Assembly: GCA_902774165.1 (NCBI GenBank)
Contig: CACYHJ010000035.1
Span: forward strand, 1-12,785
DNA: 12,785 nucleotides
Direction of reading: 5' to 3'
From: Oscillospiraceae bacterium
Lineage (GTDB): Bacteria > Bacillota > Clostridia > Oscillospirales > Acutalibacteraceae
The notes under the pieces are model-generated. The model was not told the DNA's origin, made no database searches, and saw only the letters and a list, made by a program, of their open reading frames with translations. Position numbers and translations under genes: made by a program. Positions 1 to 6,785 of the stretch are shown in pieces; position 1 is the stretch's first letter, and each line of letters starts with the position of its first letter.

Positions 1-3000
1 TCATCGGTCTTGCCGGGATCGTCGGTCTTGCCGGGATCGTCGGTCTTGCCGGGATCGTCCGTCTTGCCGGGATCGTCGGTCTTGCCGGGATCGTCGGTCT
101 TTTCCCATTTTGCAAAAACGGTCGCGTTTTCTTTGATCGCCGCAGAGAAATCAAATTCCTTCGTCAGTTCCTTATCGGCAAACCAACCGCGGAAGGTATA
201 GCCTTCCTTCGTCGGATCTTCGGGTCTGGTCGGTGTTTTACCGGCCTCGATCACCTGGCTCTGAACCTTGCTGCCGCCGTTCGTTTCAAACGAAACGACG
301 ACAATCGCGGAGGGATCTTCGGTGTTTTGCCATTCCCACTTTCCGTAAACGGTTGTATCTTCGGTGATGGGAGTGGCAAAGTCGAATTTCTTCGTCATCT
401 CCTTATCCGCGTACCAGCCGACAAAGGACAGATAGTAATCATCATAATCCACTTTCGGCTCTTCGGCGGTTTTGCCGTATGCGACGGTCTGCGGTTTGAT
501 CTCTTCGACTGCTTCGATTCCGCCCCTGTCAAACGTCACGGTGAACGTGATCGCTTTCCAATGAGCGTAGACGGTCGTATCTTTGTCGATCTTCGTTTTC
601 GCGTCGACCTTCTCGCCCTTCTTTGCGTCGGTGTACCAGCCGTCGAAGGTATAGCCCTCTCTTGCGGGCGACGGCAGCTTGCCGACGGCGCCCGCGGTCC
701 ACTGGGCGTAAAGCGTCAGCGCCGCGTTCTCCGCGTATTCCGCGGCAGGCGCGTATGCGGTTCCCTTTCCGTCCTTTGCGGTGTTCCACTCTTTAAAGAC
801 AAGCGATACGGCGATGCTCTTTTCCTTAAGGGTGCCTCCGTTTGCGTCAAACGTCAAGGTCACGCTGTTCTCCGGGAGTTTATCTGTCAGCGTCAGCGCA
901 TTGCTGACCGACTTTGTCTGTGCCTCGGGCGCGTTCTTTCCGCCGTTCGCGTCGTAGCTTACCGGGAATGAGGACTGAGCATTAAAGTGAATCTTTGCGT
1001 TGAGCAAAGGATCGTTGTGATCCGCAATTTTGGCTTTCAACGCGTTCCATTGTTCCTCGGTACCGCCGAAGTATACGTCGGTGAGCGCTTCGTCCGAATA
1101 AAATGCATACGACTGAACGTCCTTCAGGTTCGCGGAAATATATACGGCCTTGAGCGCCGTGCAGTCCTCAAATGCATTCTCTCCGATGGTTTCCACGGTT
1201 TCGGGGATGAGGATTCCGGTGATCTTTTTGTTTGTCGTGAATGCGCCCTTGCCGATGGCGGTCACGGTCTCGGGAATCGTCTTATCTTCAGCGCCTTTGC
1301 CGCTGGGATAAATGCACAGCGTCTTGCCGTCTTTCGAATAGATGACGCCGTCGGCGGATTTATAGGTCTCGTTTTCTTCCGCGACCGTGAATCCGGTCAG
1401 ACTGTCGTTGCCGGAAAATGCGTTGTATATGATCTCCGTCACAGTCTTCGGGATCGCGACCGTCTTCAGCGCGCAGCCTTTGAACGCCTGGTTCTTAATC
1501 GCCTCAAGACCTTCGGCCAGCTCGACGCTCGCAAGGGCGGCGCAGTCCTCAAAGGAACGTGCGTTCAGCGTTTTAACCGATCCGGGGATCTTCACCGCTT
1601 CGAGCTTTCCGCATTTCTGGAATGCAGACAGACCGATCTCGGTTACAGACGCCGGAATTTCAAGGGTTCCGGCCGCATTTGCAAGCTCATAGAACGCAAA
1701 CTTGCCGATATACGGCACATCGTCCGCAATATCGATCAGGGTGACGCTGTCACGCATGCCGTAGAACGGCGAGGCGGTCACGGCGCTGTAATCCGCCATC
1801 TTGCCCTCGCCGAAGACGTGCAGGGCGCCGTCGCTGCCGAGAGCCCAGCGGGAGAAGCCCGCCTGAGCGCAGTCGCCGCGGTCGGTGATATTATAATATA
1901 CCGTATCGATCACATCGAAAGAGTTGACCGAGAGCGCTTCGTAAGCCTCCTTTGTGCCGCCGAAGAGCAGATATGTTTTCTTTTCAGCGACCGGCTCAAG
2001 AGGCTTCAGCGGCTTCAGCGGTTTTTCGCCGATCACTTCGCCGGGCAGCGTTCCGCCGGGCAGCGGTTTCTCGATCGCTTTTGTACCGAACGCGGTCTCG
2101 GAGACTTTCGTGACCGTTGCGGGCAGGCAGACAATGCGCAGATTTTCCAGACCGGCGAACGTTAAGCTTCCGACGCCCGTAATACCGGGCTCGACCTCGA
2201 CCTCGACGATCAACTTCACCCCTCTCGCCCAGCCGGGTGCTTTTTTGAGCGTGTAATCCGCGGTCGCGCCCTCGCCGAAGATATGCAGCACGCCGTCGCC
2301 GCAAAACGCCCAGAACGCGGCGTCGCCGCATTCGCCGTAGGTTTTCACGTTATAATATTTTTTCGCATTTTTCAGAACGGAGTTGTCCCGATAGGCTGCG
2401 ACCGCCTCGTACGCCGCCTTCGAGCCGGGATACATCACGTATTTCAACCCGGAATTGTCGAATACGGTGTTTGTAAGCGTCACGGCGGAGGACGGAAGTC
2501 TGACCGCGACGAGGCCTTCGCATTGGCTGAACGCAACGTCCGCGATCGTTTTCACACTGTCGGGGATGGTTACGGTCTTCAGCTTCGGGCAGCGCAGAAA
2601 CGCGCCGTAGGCGATTTTCGTCACGCTGTCCGCGATGGTTACGCCCGTCAGGTTCCCGCTATCGCTGAAGGCGCAGTCGCCGATCTCCGTTACGCCTGAT
2701 TTGACGACTGCTTTTTTGACCTGGCTTCTATAAGAATCCCACGGGCAATCTCCCAGGCAGTCGCGCATTTTCCCGGTCCCGAAGACCGTCAGCGTTCCGC
2801 CGGACGTCAGGCACCACATGACGTTGTCGCCCTGATCGCCGCATTCGCCGAACGCAATGACGGAAACGTAAAGATCCGCGTTTTCCAGCGGTTCGTTTCC
2901 GGCGGCTCTGACAAGCTCTTCATTCCACTGCGTCTGCGTGCCGCCGTAGAAAACAGCTCCGAGGCCGGCGCAGCCGTTGAACGCGTTTTCGCCGATCGAC

Positions 3001-5093
3001 TTCACTGACGACGGGAGATAAATCCATTTTACGGCGGCGTCGTTTTCAAACGCAAATTCGCGGATCGCCTCAACACTGTCCGGCAGCGAAACCGTTTTCA
3101 GCTTCGTCAGATCGCGGAACGCATTGACGGAAACGTCTTTTACACCGGAATGCACGGTCACGGTCTCGATCGTATCCGCGTATTTCGTGACGTACCACGG
3201 CGTAGTGTAACCCACCATCGATCCTTCACCGAGCACGTGGATTTCGCCCTCGGAGGTGACCGCGATATAATCCTCGTTGCTTGTGGACCAGTTGATCGTG
3301 TTGTAAACGAATTCACAGTCCTTCAATACGTCAAACCTGGCCGTATACTCTGACTTAGCGCCGGTGAACAGCGCGTATTTCGGGGCAAAGCCTGTATTGG
3401 CGGGGAAGCTCTTCAGCCCCGGCGTAAATACGACCGTCTCCAGCTTGCCGCAGTGTTCGAAAACGCTGTTTCCCAGCGTTACATCCGGGGGCAGAGGGAA
3501 CTGTCTCAGACTCGTGCAGTCGGCAAACGCCTTGAATTCAATCTTTGCGAGCTTACAGGAGTTCAGAGTTAACGAATATTTGACGTTGGTCAGCGCCGAG
3601 CAGCCTAAGAACGCCATATTGTCGATGAGCTCCACACTCCCGGGAATGGTGACGGTCGTCAGCGAGACGCAGTTCGCAAAGCAGCTGTTGGGAATGGTTT
3701 TGAGCGAGGACGGCAGCGTTACGGACGACAGCTTCGGGCAGTCGCTGAACATGCTTTTGCCGAGCTCGGTTACGGAATCACTGAGCGTGACCTTGCCGAA
3801 CGCGGTGCCCGCGAAGCAGCGGTCGCCGAATTTGGTGACGCCCGGCCACGAACCGCTTGACAGTTTTGTGCAGCCGTCAAACGCATACGCCGGCAGCTCC
3901 GTCACACCGGCGGGGATTTTGATCGATTGCAGCGCGGTACAATATTCAAACGCGCTGCTCTGAATCTTCGTCAGGCTGTCGGGCAGGGTGATGCTCCCCA
4001 GCGCCGTGCAGTGGCGGAAGGCGTTCGTGCTGATCGTGGTGAAGCCGGAGGTCGGAAGCGTAACGTTCTCAAGGCTTTCGCAATCCCGGAACGCGTAATT
4101 CGGCACGCCCTTGATCCCGGTCTGAACCTCGACAGCCTTGATTTTGCTGCGGAATGCGTGCCACTGCACCTGCGCGGCGGAAGAGCAGTCGTCGAAATAG
4201 CCGCTGCCGGAGAGGGTAATCTTGCCGGCGGAGGTCAGCAGGAATTTCGCGTCCGCATAACCGCCGGAATGCAGCGCCTCAACGTTGTTGTAAGAATTAT
4301 GCCCGGAATTCAGGAGCTGATAGCCCTGGATATTCTTGTACTCGGAAGCGGAGCCGGCATAATAAATATACTGATAATTCCGATCCACATCGCCGCCGAA
4401 GACAGAACCCATCTTCGTGACGGATTTCGGGATATGGAGCTTATTGCCGTTGCTTACGCTCCCCAGCGGAAGGATCTTGGAACCGAGCGTTTTGACGCCG
4501 GACGGGACCCAAAGCTCGCTGACCGCAGTTTCCCAGGCGAAATTAGACGGGATCTCCGTCACGCCTGCCGGGATGGTGATATCGTTGATCCCGCAGCCGA
4601 AAAACGCGTATTCATCAAACTTATTTACCGTCGGCGGAAGATAGACGTGTTTGAGCGCGCTGTTCTTATAAAACGCGAAGCCTCCGATTTCCTGAAGGCC
4701 GCTGTGCGTCAGCACGGTGGTCAGCTTCGGCATCTTCGCAAACGCGGCCTTGCCGATCCGTTTGACCGTGCCGTCGATGTTGACGGATGTGATTTTACCG
4801 TTCAGCGTCGCATCCGACTGCCAGGGCAGCGGATCGGTGATCGTAATGTCAGCGATCTCTTCGGTGTACGCTACGCGTATAATCGTACAATTCCGGTCCG
4901 GCAGCACGCCGGAGCCGGAGCCGGACGCTTTAATGCTCAGTCTGGTGCCGTAGACCTCCCAAGTAATGCCGTTCGGCAGGGAGCCCGAGGCGTCCGGCGT
5001 CGCGGCCGACGCCCAGATCGAGCCGCCGAAGACGCCGAGAAGCAGCGCCAGCGACAGCAGCGTCACAATGAGCTTCATACTTCGAGTTTTCAT
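1..5093 (-). CDS. Secreted BspA-like leucine-rich-repeat protein with InlB B-repeats (3' end outside window)
   Basis: I checked this frame by eye and found no stop from the ATG at 5093 to the left edge (1,697 codons), so the C-terminus is missing. An AGGAGG at 5107-5102 lies 8 nt before the start and an in-frame TAG sits just upstream. Residues 1-31 form a signal peptide: basic start, Leu/Val-rich core, and ASAA before the likely cleavage. Residues 45 to about 1390 hold roughly 30 LRR_5/BspA-type repeats of the form AFxxCxxLxxVxIPxSVxxI, in six modules. Residues about 1408-1664 are InlB/Listeria-Bacteroides (Flg_new-type) repeats with GYTFxGW and TVYAxW signatures. A TDDPGK linker follows. 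Such proteins are exported, usually cell-surface adhesins or binding proteins; the ligand is unknown. No anchor is visible because the end is cut off, so wall-bound and free forms cannot be told apart. It is divergent from prfB and probably independently transcribed. Confidence 0.93.
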   Translation of the reverse strand, partial: MKTRSMKLIVTLLSLALLLGVFGGSIWASAATPDASGSLPNGITWEVYGTRLSIKASGSGSGVLPDRNCTIIRVAYTEEIADITITDPLPWQSDATLNGKITSVNIDGTVKRIGKAAFAKMPKLTTVLTHSGLQEIGGFAFYKNSALKHVYLPPTVNKFDEYAFFGCGINDITIPAGVTEIPSNFAWETAVSELWVPSGVKTLGSKILPLGSVSNGNKLHIPKSVTKMGSVFGGDVDRNYQYIYYAGSASEYKNIQGYQLLNSGHNSYNNVEALHSGGYADAKFLLTSAGKITLSGSGYFDDCSSAAQVQWHAFRSKIKAVEVQTGIKGVPNYAFRDCESLENVTLPTSGFTTISTNAFRHCTALGSITLPDSLTKIQSSAFEYCTALQSIKIPAGVTELPAYAFDGCTKLSSGSWPGVTKFGDRCFAGTAFGKVTLSDSVTELGKSMFSDCPKLSSVTLPSSLKTIPNSCFANCVSLTTVTIPGSVELIDNMAFLGCSALTNVKYSLTLNSCKLAKIEFKAFADCTSLRQFPLPPDVTLGNSVFEHCGKLETVVFTPGLKSFPANTGFAPKYALFTGAKSEYTARFDVLKDCEFVYNTINWSTSNEDYIAVTSEGEIHVLGEGSMVGYTTPWYVTKYADTIETVTVHSGVKDVSVNAFRDLTKLKTVSLPDSVEAIREFAFENDAAVKWIYLPSSVKSIGENAFNGCAGLGAVFYGGTQTQWNEELVRAAGNEPLENADLYVSVIAFGECGDQGDNVMWCLTSGGTLTVFGTGKMRDCLGDCPWDSYRSQVKKAVVKSGVTEIGDCAFSDSGNLTGVTIADSVTKIAYGAFLRCPKLKTVTIPDSVKTIADVAFSQCEGLVAVRLPSSAVTLTNTVFDNSGLKYVMYPGSKAAYEAVAAYRDNSVLKNAKKYYNVKTYGECGDAAFWAFCGDGVLHIFGEGATADYTLKKAPGWARGVKLIVEVEVEPGITGVGSLTFAGLENLRIVCLPATVTKVSETAFGTKAIEKPLPGGTLPGEVIGEKPLKPLKPLEPVAEKKTYLLFGGTKEAYEALSVNSFDVIDTVYYNITDRGDCAQAGFSRWALGSDGALHVFGEGKMADYSAVTASPFYGMRDSVTLIDIADDVPYIGKFAFYELANAAGTLEIPASVTEIGLSAFQKCGKLEAVKIPGSVKTLNARSFEDCAALASVELAEGLEAIKNQAFKGCALKTVAIPKTVTEIIYNAFSGNDSLTGFTVAEENETYKSADGVIYSKDGKTLCIYPSGKGAEDKTIPETVTAIGKGAFTTNKKITGILIPETVETIGENAFEDCTALKAVYISANLKDVQSYAFYSDEALTDVYFGGTEEQWNALKAKIADHNDPLLNAKIHFNAQSSFPVSYDANGGKNAPEAQTKSVSNALTLTDKLPENSVTLTFDANGGTLKEKSIAVSLVFKEWNTAKDGKGTAYAPAAEYAENAALTLYAQWTAGAVGKLPSPAREGYTFDGWYTDAKKGEKVDAKTKIDKDTTVYAHWKAITFTVTFDRGGIEAVEEIKPQTVAYGKTAEEPKVDYDDYYLSFVGWYADKEMTKKFDFATPITEDTTVYGKWEWQNTEDPSAIVVVSFETNGGSKVQSQVIEAGKTPTRPEDPTKEGYTFRGWFADKELTKEFDFSAAIKENATVFAKWEKTDDPGKTDDPGKTDDPGKTDDPGKTDDPGKTD
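3..98 (-). repeat. 18-bp tandem repeat encoding TDDPGK linker
   Basis: Five complete 18-bp units, nearly identical (one base differs in the unit at 45-62), plus the start of a sixth encode TDDPGK repeats inside the surface protein. The array immediately follows the last InlB-type repeat and reaches the window edge, so it may be longer. It probably forms a stiff, acidic, Pro/Gly-containing spacer. Near-identity at DNA level points to recent slippage expansion, and copy number may vary between strains or be misassembled. Confidence 0.9.
106..870 (-). other. InlB B-repeat-like domain block (four repeats, one truncated)
   Basis: Reading on the minus strand from about 870 down to 106, the protein shows four copies ending in LYAQW, VYAHW, VYGKW and VFAKW. 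Copies 1, 3 and 4 have the opening strand (VTLTFDANGG, VTFDRGG, VSFETNGG). Copy 2 lacks it and goes directly from the preceding AQW to KLPSPAREGYTFDGW. These beta-grasp-like repeats are common in Firmicutes and Bacteroidetes surface proteins, where they act as spacers or binding modules. Confidence 0.85.
1980..2069 (-). other. Proline-rich insert inside an LRR module of the surface protein
   Basis: Around residues 1009-1038 the LRR pattern is interrupted between an AFGT consensus and the module-ending LLFGGTKEAYEAL. The insert is rich in Pro, Gly, Leu and Lys and includes the triplet repeat KPLKPLKPLEP. The other five modules go from the last LRR to the GGT-type tail without such a segment. 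It keeps the reading frame. Confidence 0.7.
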
Positions 5094-5175
5094 CTAAAAA
5101 ACCTCCTGCAATGATTTATTTCAAAGAACAGAGAATCTTTTTTCCCTGTTGAACTGCCTTTTCATGGCGGGCGCT

Positions 5176-5211
5176 TCCGCTGAGAGCCCCGCAGTTCCCG
5201 CGCGGAGCGGA
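5176..5211 (-). other. Hairpin in the presumed 5' leader of the surface-protein gene
   Basis: TCCGCT at 5176-5181 pairs with AGCGGA at 5206-5211, and inside it CCGC at 5189-5192 pairs with GCGG at 5202-5205. A second small hairpin lies at 5219-5236 (GTCGG/CCGAC, 8-nt loop). Both fall 80-145 nt upstream of the surface-protein start, so they would lie in its leader RNA if transcription begins near 5302. I recognise no known riboswitch class. Function is unknown. Confidence 0.4.
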
Positions 5212-5308
5212 TACTTTCTGTCGGGTGTGTTTCCGACTTCGCGGCGGATCGTCCTTTTTGACAGAATTACGGATCTATTGCGTCGGTATCTTTCACAATA
5301 TCACTATA

Positions 5309-5314
5309 ATTATA
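5309..5314 (-). promoter_or_regulatory. Possible -10 element for the surface-protein gene
   Basis: The minus strand carries a perfect TATAAT at 5314-5309. With 17-bp spacing the -35 position reads ATTTCC, a poor match. If used, it gives a leader of about 210 nt. The region is AT-rich and such a hexamer can occur by chance, so this is weak. Confidence 0.3.
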
Positions 5315-5364
5315 AAACATTATTTCTCTCGGGAAATCGTCACAAGTGATTACAATATTCAAAA

Positions 5365-5398
5365 AAAAGACTGTTTCCCGTGTAGAAAAACAGCTTTT
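5365..5398. other. A/T-flanked inverted repeat upstream of the prfB promoter
   Basis: AAAAG-A-CTGTTT at 5365-5376 can pair with AAACAGCTTTT at 5388-5398, leaving one bulged A. It has an A-run before and T-rich sequence after, like a bidirectional terminator. No gene ends here, since both flanking genes start and read away. It may insulate the two divergent promoters or be an operator; this is unresolved. Confidence 0.4.
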
Positions 5399-5412
5399 GT
5401 ATTTGTATATTA

Positions 5413-5441
5413 TTGACAGGCGCGCAGGGATTTTATATAAT
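5413..5441 (+). promoter_or_regulatory. Consensus sigma-A promoter of prfB
   Basis: A perfect TTGACA at 5413-5418 and a perfect TATAAT at 5436-5441 are separated by 17 bp, the optimal housekeeping-sigma layout. Transcription would begin near 5448 and give a leader of about 89 nt before the prfB ATG. Confidence 0.88.
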
Positions 5442-5474
5442 AAACGTATATACATGCAATCAGAGGGGAATCTC

Positions 5475-5486
5475 ATGAACGCGTGA
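5475..5486 (+). CDS. Candidate leader mini-ORF (Met-Asn-Ala-UGA) upstream of prfB
   Basis: ATG at 5475 is preceded by AGGGG at 5464-5468 with 6-nt spacing, followed by two sense codons and TGA at 5484-5486. It lies inside the predicted prfB leader. UGA is the stop codon read by RF2, so ribosome behaviour here could in principle sense RF2 level. A four-codon frame can easily arise by chance; the ribosome binding site and context are the only support. Confidence 0.3.
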   Translation: MNA

Positions 5487-5536
5487 TCCATGCGGCACGC
5501 ATCAGAACGTATTAAAAAAAGAACGGAAGGTTTATT

Positions 5537-6661
5537 ATGTTACAGTTTGAAGAGTTACGATTGGAGCTTCTGGAATCCGAGAAGCCGCTGAAGGACCTTG
5601 CGGAGGCGCTCGGTCTTGAAAAAATGAAACAGGAGATCGCCGACCTCGAAGCACAGACCGCCGATAACGGGTTCTGGGACGATATCGCGAACTCCCAGAA
5701 GGTGCTGCAGCGCATCAGTCAGCTGAAAAACAAGGTCAGCGACTACAACACCATCCACGGATTATATGAGGACACCCTGACGCTCATCGAGCTTGCCGAC
5801 GAGGAAGAGGACGAGAGCATGCTCGGGGAATGCACCGAGGGCGTGAAGAAGGTGCAGTCCGAAATCGACCGGCTCACCCTCACGACGCTGCTCTCCGGCG
5901 AATACGACAACAACAACGCGATCCTCAACTTCCACGCGGGCGCCGGCGGCACCGAGGCGATGGACTGGGCGCTGATGCTTTACCGCATGTATAACCGCTG
6001 GGGCGAGCGCCACGGCTTCAAGGTCTCGACGCTGGATATCCTTGACGGCGAAGAGGCGGGCATCAAATCGGCAAGCGTGCTGATCGAGGGCGAAAACGCC
6101 TACGGTTACCTCAAGAGCGAGATGGGCATTCACCGTCTTGTGCGCGTGTCGCCCTTCGACGCCTCCGGCAGACGCCATACCTCCTTCGCCTCGATCGAGG
6201 TCATGCCCGAGATCGACGACAACGTGGACGTGGAGATCAAGCCCGAGGACGTGAAGATGGACGTTTACCGCGCCAGCGGCGCCGGCGGACAGAAGGTCAA
6301 CAAGACCTCCTCCGCGGTGCGTCTGACCCATATCCCCACCGGCATCGTGGTGGCGTGCCAGGTGGAGCGCAGCCAGCACCAGAACCGCGAGGTCGCCATG
6401 CGCATGCTCAAATCGAAGCTGATCGAGATCAAGGAGCGCGAGAACCTTGACAAGATCGAAGATATCAAGGGCGAACAGAAGGATATCGCCTGGGGCAGCC
6501 AGATCCGCTCCTACGTGTTCATGCCCTACACCCTGGCGAAGGATCACCGCACCGGCTTTGAAAACGGCAACATCAACGCGGTGATGGACGGCGATATCGA
6601 CGGCTTTATCAACGCCTATCTCAAGATGCAGTCCCAGCAGAAGCTGGCGGCGCAGGAGTGA
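5537..6661 (+). CDS. prfB: Peptide chain release factor 2 (RF2)
   Basis: This cytoplasmic class I release factor recognises UGA and UAA stop codons and triggers peptidyl-tRNA hydrolysis on the ribosome. The SPF stop-recognition tripeptide, diagnostic of RF2 rather than RF1, is at residues 205-207. The GGQ catalytic motif is at 250-252 in an SGAGGQKVNKTSSAVR context. The 374-residue length is normal for full RF2. The N-terminal part (about 1-110) is helical. GGAAGG at 5525-5530 lies 6 nt before the ATG, and a consensus promoter lies upstream. In many bacteria prfB needs a +1 frameshift at a CUU-UGA near codon 25. Here the frame is continuous: the aligned codons 25-26 are CTC GGT at 5609-5614, with no in-frame stop. 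Autoregulation by frameshifting is therefore absent. It is probably a single-gene transcript. Confidence 0.98.
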   Translation: MLQFEELRLELLESEKPLKDLAEALGLEKMKQEIADLEAQTADNGFWDDIANSQKVLQRISQLKNKVSDYNTIHGLYEDTLTLIELADEEEDESMLGECTEGVKKVQSEIDRLTLTTLLSGEYDNNNAILNFHAGAGGTEAMDWALMLYRMYNRWGERHGFKVSTLDILDGEEAGIKSASVLIEGENAYGYLKSEMGIHRLVRVSPFDASGRRHTSFASIEVMPEIDDNVDVEIKPEDVKMDVYRASGAGGQKVNKTSSAVRLTHIPTGIVVACQVERSQHQNREVAMRMLKSKLIEIKERENLDKIEDIKGEQKDIAWGSQIRSYVFMPYTLAKDHRTGFENGNINAVMDGDIDGFINAYLKMQSQQKLAAQE

Positions 6662-6711
6662 TTTTTGCATTCAACCGTGATGACGCGGCAGATTTCATAA
6701 AGACATAAGGA

Positions 6712-6751
6712 AAACAGGTCCGTCGACCCCCCGGGATCGGCTGACCTGTTT
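6712..6751 (+). terminator. Hairpin downstream of prfB, probable terminator
   Basis: AAACAGGTC at 6712-6720 pairs perfectly with GACCTGTTT at 6743-6751 (9 bp) around a GC-rich 22-nt loop. The T-tract on the plus side is short (TTTATTC), so termination may be partial. Read-through from the prfB promoter into the glycosidase genes is possible, as I see no clear promoter in 6662-6785. Confidence 0.6.
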
Positions 6752-6785
6752 ATTCGTAAAACACAGACGAAGGAAGGCTTTCAAG

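Noticed and set aside
1..101. CRISPR array
   Set aside because: The repeat is contiguous with no spacers and codes an in-frame TDDPGK linker in a surface protein.
987..5114. Long plus-strand open frames (for example 987-2165 and 3927-5114) opposite the surface-protein gene
   Set aside because: They are in codon register with the real minus-strand gene, whose LRR repeats, signal peptide and ribosome binding site are clear. Their translations are Arg-rich and resemble no family.
5149..5416. Small open frames in the divergent intergenic region
   Set aside because: They overlap one another in several frames, lack ribosome binding sites, and have no recognisable features.
5595..5625. Programmed frameshift site in prfB
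   Set aside because: No in-frame UGA is present; a CTT GAA occurs at 5615-5620 but it is an ordinary in-frame codon pair, and the gene is open from its ATG.
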